DNA from: CAZEPJ01 sp964514105
GTDB taxonomy: Bacteria > Desulfobacterota > Desulfocorpusculales > Desulfocorpusculum
Direction of reading: 5' to 3'
DNA length: 64,000 nt
Assembly (NCBI GenBank): GCA_964514105.1
Contig: CAZEPJ010000008.1
Coordinates: 19,595-83,594, forward strand
A program made the position numbers and the translations under genes. Shown piece by piece: positions 1 to 7,020 of this stretch (the stretch's first letter is position 1; each line of letters starts with the position of its first letter). The notes beneath the pieces are model-generated. The model was given only the letters and a program-made list of their open reading frames with translations, searched no databases and was not told the DNA's origin.

Positions 1-2
1 GC

Positions 3-1400
3 ATGGAGCCGGGCAAGGTGTACACGGGGCAGCGCGTCGATCTGGACTTCCAGGACATCGACCTGGATAACGTGTTTCGGCTGCTGGCGGAGGTGAGCAA
101 CCTCAACATCCTGGTGAGCGACAAGGTGAAGGGCAAGGTGACCATGCGGCTCAAGAACGTGCCGTGGGATCAGGCCCTGGACCTGGTGCTTTCCACCCAG
201 AAGCTCGGGGCGGTGCGGCAGGGAAATGTGATACGGATCGCGCCCCTCAAGGATCTTGCGGACGAGGAAAAGGAGCGCAAGAAGATCCGGCAGGAACGGA
301 TCCAGGAGCGCCTCGAATCCGCCAAGAGGCAGCAGGAAGCGGAGATCGAGAAGCAGGAAAGGGAGCGCAAGCTGCGCCCCTTCTCCAGCGAGTTCATCGT
401 CCTGAACTACACCAAGGCCAAGGATTTTCAGAGCCAGATCCAGGGGATGCTCACCAAGGAGCCCAAGATCGAGCGGGTGGGGGCGGCGGTGGTTGACGAG
501 CGGACCAACACCGTGACGGTCCGGGACTATCCCGAAACCATCCAGCGTATCAAGGACTACCGAAAACAGGTGGACCGGCCCACGCCGCAGGTGCTCATCG
601 AGGCCCGCATCGTAAAGGCGGCCAAGAACTTCGCCCGCGAACTGGGGATCCAATGGGGCGGGCAGTTCACAGAGTCCCAGAAGATCGGGGACGGGGAGTG
701 GGCCATGGGGGTATCATCGGCGGCACCGGGTGCGCCGTTCCCGTCCACCTTCCGATCGTCCAACTTCACCGGCGGAACGGGCAACGACCTCATTCCCCTG
801 TCGGGTTGGATGGTGAACCTTCCCGCAACGCTCATCCCCGGCCCGCCGGGCATCGGATTCCAGATCGGGAGGATCGTCGGGGATCTCATCAACCTGGATG
901 TCAGGCTCTCTGTGGCCGAGCGGGAAGGGTTGACCAAGATCATCTCGCGGCCCAAGATCATGACCCTGGACAATGTGGAGGCCACCATCAAGCAGGGCCG
1001 GGAGATCCCGTTCACCCAGGTCAACCCCGAGGGGAACGTGAGCGTGGTGTACAAGGAGGCCTCCCTCAAGACAACGGTCACGCCGCTGATCTCCCCGGAC
1101 GGCCGGGTTCGCCTCAAGCTGGACGTGACAGACGATTTCCCGGACCGCGCCAACGCCAACCCCATCACGGGAAACCCAGAGATCGTCAAGCGCCAGAGCA
1201 CCACCGAGGTGCTCGTGAGCGACGGCGAGACCGTGGTCATCGGGGGCGTTCTGGAGGAGACCCGGGCCACGTCCGAGGACGGGGTTCCGTGGCTCAAGGA
1301 CATCCCGGGCCTGAGCTGGCTGTTCGAGCGAAAGAGCCGCAGGGCGGATCAGACGGAGTTGCTCATCTTCGTGACGCCCTTCGTGGTCCAGCAGACCTGA
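3..1400 (+). CDS. pilQ: Type IV pilus secretin PilQ, 5' end outside window
   Basis: This is the C-terminal part of an outer-membrane secretin, the ring through which type IV pili leave the cell. The first ~80 residues form an STN/N0-like domain, then comes a charged Lys/Glu/Arg-rich stretch (about 85-120), an N1-like domain (about 125-195) and the secretin barrel domain (about 290-465). The barrel carries the hallmark VPWLKDIPGLSWLF and ends TELLIFVTPFVV, both typical of the family. Full PilQ proteins are usually longer and start with a signal peptide and AMIN domains. None of these is visible, so the gene very probably begins upstream; base 3 is just the first complete codon. A strong terminator follows. 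The pilB gene at 31.4 kb and the signalling genes just downstream fit a pilus-dependent motility system. Secretin identity is near certain; PilQ rather than a type II GspD is favoured by the domain order and PilB in the same window. Confidence 0.9.
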   Translation: MEPGKVYTGQRVDLDFQDIDLDNVFRLLAEVSNLNILVSDKVKGKVTMRLKNVPWDQALDLVLSTQKLGAVRQGNVIRIAPLKDLADEEKERKKIRQERIQERLESAKRQQEAEIEKQERERKLRPFSSEFIVLNYTKAKDFQSQIQGMLTKEPKIERVGAAVVDERTNTVTVRDYPETIQRIKDYRKQVDRPTPQVLIEARIVKAAKNFARELGIQWGGQFTESQKIGDGEWAMGVSSAAPGAPFPSTFRSSNFTGGTGNDLIPLSGWMVNLPATLIPGPPGIGFQIGRIVGDLINLDVRLSVAEREGLTKIISRPKIMTLDNVEATIKQGREIPFTQVNPEGNVSVVYKEASLKTTVTPLISPDGRVRLKLDVTDDFPDRANANPITGNPEIVKRQSTTEVLVSDGETVVIGGVLEETRATSEDGVPWLKDIPGLSWLFERKSRRADQTELLIFVTPFVVQQT

Positions 1401-1424
1401 TGACCTGAAGGGCACGGCATGGGC

Positions 1425-1459
1425 GGGCACCCGGCTCCACGGCGGGTGCCCTTTTTTTT
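1425..1459 (+). terminator. Rho-independent terminator after pilQ
   Basis: A perfect 9-bp stem (GGGCACCCG at 1425-1433 with CGGGTGCCC at 1443-1451), a 9-nt loop and a run of eight T (1452-1459). It lies 25 bases after the pilQ stop and separates pilQ from the histidine kinase gene. Confidence 0.93.
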
Positions 1460-1500
1460 CCCCCACCGGCGGTGAGCCGCATCGGGAGGGGAGGAAGAGG

Positions 1501-2751
1501 ATGTCGTACAAGTCCGAGATCAAGGCGCTTCGCGAGGCACTGGAGGGGCAGAAGCTTCGGGTGACCGAGCTGCAGTCGCTCCTGGTCCAGATAACCCAGG
1601 AGGCGGAGGAGCGGGGCAGGGCCCTGGAGCAGATGACCGAACAGTGGATCTCCATGAAGACGTTCAACGAGAGCGTCCTGCAGAGCCTGACCAGCGGGCT
1701 CATCTCCGTGGACCGCAAGGGGCGGATCACATACATGAACCGGGGGGCGGAAAGAATCCTGCAGTACGGCAGCGAGGAGGTGAAAGGCAAGGCCCTGGGG
1801 GTCGCCCTGGCATGCAAGGACAAACAGGACCTGCTCAGAATCAGGGGGCTGACCGAAGATGAGCCTTCATTGGGCCGACAGGCGCGGGTGATGCGCAAGG
1901 ACGGCGCGGAGATCCCCATCGGGTTCACCGTGTCGCCGCACCTGGACGGCGACGGGCACGAGATCGGCAAGATCGTCCATTTCAGGGACCTGAGCGAGGT
2001 CAACGAGATGCAGGAGGAGCTGCTGCGCATGGACCGGGTGGTTTCCCTGGGGGAGATCTCGATGGGTATCGCCCATGAGATCCGAAACCCCCTCGCCGGG
2101 ATCCGGATCACGGCGCAAGCCCTGGAAGAGGAACTGGGCCACAACGAGATACACCGGGAATACGTGGCCCGCATCATCTCGGAGATCGACCGTCTCAACG
2201 AGCTCCTCAAGTCGTTCTTCTCCTTTGCCAAACCCCAGCGGCCCCAGCTGGAACCGTGTCATCTTCCGGGCCTGGTGAGGGATGTCCTGCTGCTGCTGAG
2301 GAAGGACCTGGCGGATCGCCGAATCCTCGTGGAGGAGGAGTACGCCGCTGGCCTCCCGCCCGTGCCCGTGGACATGAATCAGATGAAGCAGGTGGTGCTG
2401 AACCTGCTGCTCAACGCTGTGCAGGCCATCGGAAAGGAAGGGGTCGTCGGGCTCGGGATGGACGTGGGTGTGCACGGGGGAAGGCGGGAAGCGGTGCTCC
2501 GGGTGTCGGACACGGGAAAGGGAATCCTTCCCGAGCATCAGGCAAAGATCTTCGATCCGTTTTTCACCACCAAGGCCAAGGGTCTGGGGTTGGGTCTGTC
2601 GATCACGTACAGGATCGTCAAGCGGCACGGGGGGCGAATCCGGGTTCAGAGCGAATCGGGGAAGGGGACCACTTTCTTCGTCCACATACCGGTGGACCTC
2701 GGGGTTCGGGGAGGTGACGGCCATGAGGCCCCGCATCCTGATCGTCGATGA
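1501..2751 (+). CDS. Soluble PAS-domain sensor histidine kinase
   Basis: A 416-residue kinase that should autophosphorylate and pass phosphate to the regulator encoded next. Residues 1-50 look like a coiled coil, a PAS domain spans about 55-170, and a HisKA domain follows with the phospho-acceptor His192 in GIAHEIRNPLAG. The HATPase domain has an N box (NLLLNAVQAI), G1 box (SDTGKGI), F box (DPFFTTK) and G2 box (GLGLGLSI). No membrane segment is visible, so it senses a cytoplasmic signal, unlike the membrane-bound PilS. The ATG at 1501 follows GGGAGGGGAGGAAGAGG, a strong ribosome site. Its end overlaps the NtrC-type regulator start by 29 bases, which implies translational coupling. It could be a functional PilS or AtoS/ZraS-like partner; the signal cannot be read from the sequence. 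Confidence 0.9.
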   Translation: MSYKSEIKALREALEGQKLRVTELQSLLVQITQEAEERGRALEQMTEQWISMKTFNESVLQSLTSGLISVDRKGRITYMNRGAERILQYGSEEVKGKALGVALACKDKQDLLRIRGLTEDEPSLGRQARVMRKDGAEIPIGFTVSPHLDGDGHEIGKIVHFRDLSEVNEMQEELLRMDRVVSLGEISMGIAHEIRNPLAGIRITAQALEEELGHNEIHREYVARIISEIDRLNELLKSFFSFAKPQRPQLEPCHLPGLVRDVLLLLRKDLADRRILVEEEYAAGLPPVPVDMNQMKQVVLNLLLNAVQAIGKEGVVGLGMDVGVHGGRREAVLRVSDTGKGILPEHQAKIFDPFFTTKAKGLGLGLSITYRIVKRHGGRIRVQSESGKGTTFFVHIPVDLGVRGGDGHEAPHPDRR

Positions 2752-4111
2752 CGACGGGGTGATCGTCCAGGCCTTGAGCCGGGCCTTGGATCGCGCGGGA
2801 TACGAGGCGGTGACCGCCGGCTGCGGGCAAGAGGCTATGGAGGTCTTCGCCCGGGAGGCCTGTCAGGTCGTTCTGTTGGATGTGCGCCTTCCGGATACCG
2901 ACGGATTGAGCCTCTTGGCTCGCATGAGGGAATTGGACGATGACCAGATGTTCGTCATGATGACCGCGTACGATGACGCTGCGGTGGCCGTCCAGGCAAT
3001 GAAGGCGGGCGCCTACGACTACATTCACAAGCCGTTCGATCTGGAGGAGCTCCGGATGATCGTGGCCAAGGCCCTGGAGATCCGGCGCATGAGGGGGGAA
3101 CTGGCCGCCCTGCGGCAGCGGCATGGGGGCCCCGTGCCGGCCCACGAGCTGCTGGGTGCGTCTGCGGAGATGGCCCGCATCCGCTCCCTGGTTCGCCGGA
3201 TCGCCCAGACGCCCAGGACCTCGGTCCTCATTCTCGGGGAGAGCGGGACCGGGAAGGAGAGGGTGGCAAACGCCATTCACTTCTCGAGCGAGCGGCGGGA
3301 TTTCCCCCTGATGAAGATCAACTGCAGCGCGATCCCCTCGCAGTTGCTCGAGTCCGAGCTGTTCGGGCACGAAAAGGGGGCCTTCACCGATGCCAAGGGC
3401 ACCAAGAAGGGCCTCTTGGAGATGGCTCACGGAGGCACGGTCTTCCTGGACGAGGTCGGGGACCTCGCCCTGTCCCTGCAGCCCAAGTTGCTTCGCTTCC
3501 TGGAGTCCCGCTCCCTGCAACGGGTGGGCGGCCTGCGGGAGATCCAGGTGGACGCCAGGATCATCGCGGCCACTCACCGGGACCTGGAGGCCATGGTGGC
3601 CCGGGGGACCTTTCGGGAGGATCTGTACTATCGCCTCAAGGTGATGGTGGTGGCCATCCCCCCCCTGCGCAAGCGGCCCCGGGACATCCTCATTCTGGCT
3701 CAGCAGTTCCTGCACGAAATCGCTGGAGATCTGGGCAAGCCCGTGCAGAGCCTCAGTCCGGAGGCAGCCGGAAGGCTTGTGCAGTATCCCTGGCCGGGCA
3801 ATGCCCGGGAGTTGAGAAACGTCCTGGAGCGGGCGGCCATCCTGTCCTCGTCCCCCACGATTCGGAGGGAACACCTGCAGCTCGATGCGGCCTGGGGGAC
3901 GCCCGGCGGGGAGGGCACGGGCAAACCCGAGGCGGACGAGGGGCTGAGCCTGGCTGCCGCCCAACGGCAGCACATCCTGCGGGTCCTGCATCGAACGGGA
4001 GGCAACCGGTCCGCTGCGGCCCGGATCCTGGGGATCTCGCGCTCAACGCTCCAGGAACGGCTGAAGCAGTACGGCCACTCCTCCGGACCCCGGGGGGGGC
4101 AAAAGCATTGA
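2723..4111 (+). CDS. NtrC-family sigma-54-dependent response regulator
   Basis: A 462-residue activator with three parts. The receiver domain (about 1-120) has a predicted phospho-acceptor Asp53 (LLDVRLP). The AAA+ domain (about 145-375) has Walker A GESGTGKE and Walker B VFLDEVGD. A Fis-type helix-turn-helix closes the protein (about 415-460, GGNRSAAARILGISRSTL). The sigma-54-contact loop reads GAFTDA instead of the common GAFTGA, a variant that also occurs in other family members. The ATG at 2723 is preceded by GGGGAGG; a GTG nine bases upstream (2714) is an in-frame alternative. It is almost certainly the cognate regulator of the kinase that overlaps it. The next spacer carries a sigma-54 promoter sequence, so the downstream GTPase operon is an obvious candidate target, though that link is inferred. 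Confidence 0.93.
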   Translation: MRPRILIVDDDGVIVQALSRALDRAGYEAVTAGCGQEAMEVFAREACQVVLLDVRLPDTDGLSLLARMRELDDDQMFVMMTAYDDAAVAVQAMKAGAYDYIHKPFDLEELRMIVAKALEIRRMRGELAALRQRHGGPVPAHELLGASAEMARIRSLVRRIAQTPRTSVLILGESGTGKERVANAIHFSSERRDFPLMKINCSAIPSQLLESELFGHEKGAFTDAKGTKKGLLEMAHGGTVFLDEVGDLALSLQPKLLRFLESRSLQRVGGLREIQVDARIIAATHRDLEAMVARGTFREDLYYRLKVMVVAIPPLRKRPRDILILAQQFLHEIAGDLGKPVQSLSPEAAGRLVQYPWPGNARELRNVLERAAILSSSPTIRREHLQLDAAWGTPGGEGTGKPEADEGLSLAAAQRQHILRVLHRTGGNRSAAARILGISRSTLQERLKQYGHSSGPRGGQKH

Positions 4112-4261
4112 CCGAGATCCGGTCGATGGCCGAAAACCGGGCAGGGGAAAGGCAAGAGAAGAGGCGTTTCGGGGACGGGGGGAATCTGGGCCGTCCCCCG
4201 GCAAATGGGGCCGGAGGGTTGAGTGGAGCCGCCGGGCCCCGGCGTTGGACGGACCGCAACA

Positions 4262-4277
4262 GGGCACGGTCCTTGCT
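4262..4277 (+). promoter_or_regulatory. Sigma-54 (RpoN) promoter, -24/-12 element
   Basis: GGGCACGGTCCTTGCT matches the RpoN consensus TGGCACG-N4-TTGCT at every position but the first. The invariant GG (4263-4264) and GC (4275-4276) are exactly 10 bp apart. Transcription would start near 4288, giving a leader of about 200 nt before the operon at 4487. The NtrC-type activator gene ends 150 bases upstream. Confidence 0.75.
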
Positions 4278-4320
4278 TTCGCGTTTCCATGCGGAAACGG
4301 CGCTTTCCGGACGGCGTGCC
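4263..4320 (+). other. Long interrupted inverted repeat overlapping the sigma-54 promoter
   Basis: Nested complementary arms: GGCACGGTCC (4263-4272) against GGAC-gg-CGTGCC (4309-4320), enclosing a perfect CGTTTCC/GGAAACG hairpin (4282-4288 and 4293-4299) with a 4-nt loop. The outer arms include the promoter's -24 region, so the structure is not one RNA from that promoter. The inner hairpin lies at the predicted start site. It could be a protein-binding dyad or a remnant terminator; there is no T-run. Confidence 0.5.
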
Positions 4321-4486
4321 CAGCGGCTGGCGTGCGGGGATCCCATGGTCGTTGGATGGGTTGCCTGGGGCCGATGGTTGAGCACTGAAAGAGCCGTTCG
4401 GGAATCCTTGGTTTCCGGGTGACAAGTCAACGGGGGGACGCCGATGACGAGGGCATCCCGCCAACCCAGCCCTGGAGGGTGGCGCC

Positions 4487-5824
4487 ATGACGAACGGAGC
4501 GAAGAAGGTGCTCATCGTGGACGACGAGGAGATCCTCACGTGGATCATGTCCAAGACGTTGTCCAAGGATCGGAAGAAGTACGAGGTGTTGGTTGCCAAC
4601 GACGGAAACAAGGCGCTGGAGATCATGTCTTCGGTGGCCGTGGATCTGGTCATCACCGATATCCGGATGCCCGGAATGTCGGGCTTGGACCTGCTTGAAC
4701 AGGTCCGGGCGCGCTACCCCGAGACCAAGGTGATCATCATGACCGCGTACGGCAATCCCGAGGTCCAGCGGGAGGCCAACGAGCGGGGCTGCCTGCACTA
4801 CCTGGAGAAGCCGTTCAAGATCGAGGATTTGCGCAACCTGATTCTGGACGCCATCAAGGTGAGCAAGAAGGGGTTCGTGGGCCGGGTGGCCGATCTGCAG
4901 CTGACGGACATCATCCAGCTGAACTGCCTGGGAAAGATGAAGACGGCCCTGTCGGTGTCCAAGGAGGACATGGAAGGGGTGATCTATTTCCAGGACGGCG
5001 AGATCGTTCACGCCGAGTGCGGCGGGAAGACGGGGCAGGATGCGTTCTTCATGATCCTGGGGTGGGAAGGGGGAGACTTCACCACCATGAGCGGGGCCGA
5101 GCCTCCGGCGAGGACCCTGAGCGGGCCATGGCAGGAATTGCTTATTGAGGCCATGAGACGAAAGGACGAGGGGAAGGCTGCCGAAAAGGGTGGCGATGCC
5201 TCCGTGAGCCTCGTGGACACGGCGGGCGGGGAAGAGATGGCCATGGAGGAGGCGACGGAGGAGGAGTTCGACGCCCCCGAGATCGACTATGAGACCGGGC
5301 AGCCCACCGGGGAGCGGGAACCGGCCAGACTGATCCTGCCGGGGGCGCCCCGGGGGGATGCTGGTTCGGAGCCGCCCAGGTCTTCGGTGGTGGAGAGAAT
5401 CCCCAAGGAGGTGATCGAGGAGCCCAAGGCAGTCCGGCCCAAGTCCACCAAGGAGAAGACTGCGTTGATTCAGAAGTGCCTGGTGGACTGGCAGCGGGAC
5501 AGCGAGGAGATCCAGGGGGCAGCCGTGGTCACGCTGGAGGGATTGACCCTCGGGGCGCACGTGGCGCAGGGTGGGGTCACGCCCGAGCAACTGGGGGCCC
5601 TCACGGCAGCCATCTACAAGATCGGCAGCAAGAGCGTCAAGGCGCTGCGGCGGGGGACCCTGGATGAGCTCTATCTTCGGGGCAACCAGGGCAGCGTGCA
5701 TCTGTACAGCATCGGGGCCGGCGCCATCCTCTCGGTGCTCGCGCGGTCGGACGCCAACATGGGGATGGTGCATTTCGAAGCGCGGCAGCAGTGCAAGCGG
5801 GTGGCCGAAGTCATGGGATTCTAG
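4487..5824 (+). CDS. Response regulator with receiver, PATAN (DUF4388) and roadblock/LC7 domains
   Basis: A 445-residue three-domain protein. The receiver (about 6-122) has a predicted phospho-acceptor Asp58 (VITDIRMP) and the conserved Lys in YLEKPF. Next is a PATAN/DUF4388 domain (about 126-225; FVGRVADLQLTDIIQLNCLGKMKTAL, then YFQDGEIVHAE), a family found in bacterial signalling proteins near Ras-like GTPases. An acidic low-complexity linker (about 225-320) follows, then a roadblock/LC7 domain (about 325-445), the fold of MglB-type GTPase-activating proteins. The ATG follows GGAGGGTGGCGCC. It opens an operon with a stand-alone roadblock protein and an MglA-like GTPase, so a role in coupling phosphorylation to the GTPase is likely (inference). 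There is no DNA-binding output domain. Confidence 0.88.
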   Translation: MTNGAKKVLIVDDEEILTWIMSKTLSKDRKKYEVLVANDGNKALEIMSSVAVDLVITDIRMPGMSGLDLLEQVRARYPETKVIIMTAYGNPEVQREANERGCLHYLEKPFKIEDLRNLILDAIKVSKKGFVGRVADLQLTDIIQLNCLGKMKTALSVSKEDMEGVIYFQDGEIVHAECGGKTGQDAFFMILGWEGGDFTTMSGAEPPARTLSGPWQELLIEAMRRKDEGKAAEKGGDASVSLVDTAGGEEMAMEEATEEEFDAPEIDYETGQPTGEREPARLILPGAPRGDAGSEPPRSSVVERIPKEVIEEPKAVRPKSTKEKTALIQKCLVDWQRDSEEIQGAAVVTLEGLTLGAHVAQGGVTPEQLGALTAAIYKIGSKSVKALRRGTLDELYLRGNQGSVHLYSIGAGAILSVLARSDANMGMVHFEARQQCKRVAEVMGF

Positions 5825-5848
5825 TCCTCGGATAGGGGCAAAAAGGAG

Positions 5849-5877
5849 TTGAACTTTTCCCCTGCCTTTGTTATGGT
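5849..5877 (+). promoter_or_regulatory. Sigma-70-like promoter before the roadblock/GTPase genes
   Basis: TTGAAC (5849-5854), 17-bp spacer, TATGGT (5872-5877) with an extended -10 TG one base upstream. It would start near 5884 and give the roadblock and GTPase genes transcription independent of the sigma-54 promoter. Judged by eye only. Confidence 0.5.
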
Positions 5878-5943
5878 GCGTGGGTGTGTTTGGCCCCGCG
5901 AGGGTGTGGAAGCCGCGGCACGTCCCTTCGAAACCAGGGTGCG

Positions 5944-6351
5944 ATGTCCATGGATATCGTCTTAGTTCAGGAGGACCTTGACCGCATTCAGGGTTGCCTT
6001 CGAAGGGTCTTGGACAAGTCCGGGGCTCACTCCATCCTGCTCATCGATCGATCCGGGCAGCTCATATCCAATTGGGGGGAAAAGACGCCCGAGGACTCCG
6101 TGGCCCTGGCCGCGCTGACCGCGGCCAACTTCGGGGCCACGGCGGCCATCGCGCGCATGCTGGGCGAGCGGGATTTTTCGTTGCTGTTTCACAAGGGCAA
6201 GGAGGAGAACATCCATTTCTCGTCCGTGGGAGAGGACTTCCTCCTGGTCACGCTCTTCAACAACAACGCCTCGTTGGGGCTGGTGCGTCTCCACGTCGAA
6301 AAGGCGATTCAGGAACTGGCTCGGATCTTCGAGACCGTGTTCAGACGCTAG
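5944..6351 (+). CDS. Roadblock/LC7-domain protein, MglB-like
   Basis: A single-domain roadblock/LC7 protein of about 135 residues. Such proteins dimerise and act as partners or GTPase-activating factors for small bacterial Ras-like GTPases. The pattern SGAHSILLIDRSGQLISNWG, then VALAALTAANFGATAAIARMLGE, is typical. Start 5944 (MSMD) is chosen over an in-frame frame extension upstream, which would overlap the predicted promoter; 5950 is also possible. The GTPase gene begins 18 bases after its stop, so the two are probably translated as a pair. The lowest-level function (GAP, exchange factor or scaffold) cannot be read from the sequence. Confidence 0.85.
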   Translation: MSMDIVLVQEDLDRIQGCLRRVLDKSGAHSILLIDRSGQLISNWGEKTPEDSVALAALTAANFGATAAIARMLGERDFSLLFHKGKEENIHFSSVGEDFLLVTLFNNNASLGLVRLHVEKAIQELARIFETVFRR

Positions 6352-6369
6352 ACAGCGGGAAGGAACAGG

Positions 6370-6999
6370 ATGTCCTTTATCAACTTCGCGGGGCGAGAAA
6401 TCCAGTGCAAGATCGTCTATTACGGCCCCGGACGATGCGGCAAGACGACGAACCTCAAGTACATCTTCTCCAAGATCCGCATGAACGTTCGCGGCAAGAT
6501 GATCAGCATCGATACCAAAGGGGACAAGACCCTCTTCTTCGACTTCTTGCCACTGGATCTGGGAAAGGTGGGAGGGTTCAGCATACGCATCCAGCTCTAC
6601 ACGGTGCCCGGGCAGGTTCATTACAACGCGACGCGCAAGCTGGTCCTGAAGGGCGTCGACGGGGTGGTGTTTGTCGCCGATTCCCTGAGGGTGAGGCGAG
6701 AGAAGAACATCGAGAGCCTCCAGAACCTCGTCGACAACCTCAAGGAGGAGGGCCTGAACGTTCGGGAGATCCCGTTGGTCATGCAGTACAACAAGCGGGA
6801 TCTTCAGGGTGGAACAGTGCCTATCCTGCCTCTGGAGATGATGGAGAAGGACCTCAATGAGCAGCTCAAAGTCCCTTCGTTTTCTGCGAGCGCCATCGAG
6901 GGGTACGGGGTCTTCGAGACCTTGCGGGCCATCAGCAAGCTGGTGGCCAAGGATGTGAGCCGAAGGGTGCTCTCGGGTAAGAAGGCGATCTCCAACTAG
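6370..6999 (+). CDS. mglA: MglA-like Ras-family GTPase
   Basis: A 209-residue small GTPase similar to MglA, the switch that sets cell polarity and motility direction in Myxococcus. It has a P-loop GPGRCGKT at residues 19-26, the MglA-type TVPGQVHYNATRK in place of the Ras DxxGQ, and an NKRD base-specificity motif. Length fits the family (about 195-210). The ATG follows GGGAAGGAACAGG. Position after a roadblock gene is the classic MglB-MglA arrangement. Here it is extended by CheW-domain and TPR genes. A role in polar localisation of the type IV pilus machinery is inferred from these neighbours. Confidence 0.9.
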   Translation: MSFINFAGREIQCKIVYYGPGRCGKTTNLKYIFSKIRMNVRGKMISIDTKGDKTLFFDFLPLDLGKVGGFSIRIQLYTVPGQVHYNATRKLVLKGVDGVVFVADSLRVRREKNIESLQNLVDNLKEEGLNVREIPLVMQYNKRDLQGGTVPILPLEMMEKDLNEQLKVPSFSASAIEGYGVFETLRAISKLVAKDVSRRVLSGKKAISN

Positions 7000-7020
7000 G
7001 CAGAAGAAGGGAGACGGACG

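Larger units (their letters stand above)
4112..4486. other. 375-bp spacer holding a sigma-54 promoter and an inverted-repeat structure
   Basis: No convincing gene is present. A 104-codon frame at 4108-4422 has no recognisable domain, no good ribosome site and a composition like noncoding GC-rich DNA. The spacer contains the sigma-54-type element and the interrupted hairpin listed separately, and probably activator binding sites upstream of them that cannot be identified by eye. Confidence 0.7.

Noticed and set aside
1411..1424. Second sigma-54-like element after pilQ
   Set aside because: GG and GC spacing is right but the TTGC part reads GGGC, and it lies in the terminator.
4108..4422. 104-codon reading frame after the NtrC-type regulator
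   Set aside because: No ribosome site, no domain, and it covers the sigma-54 promoter; the composition is that of noncoding GC-rich spacer.
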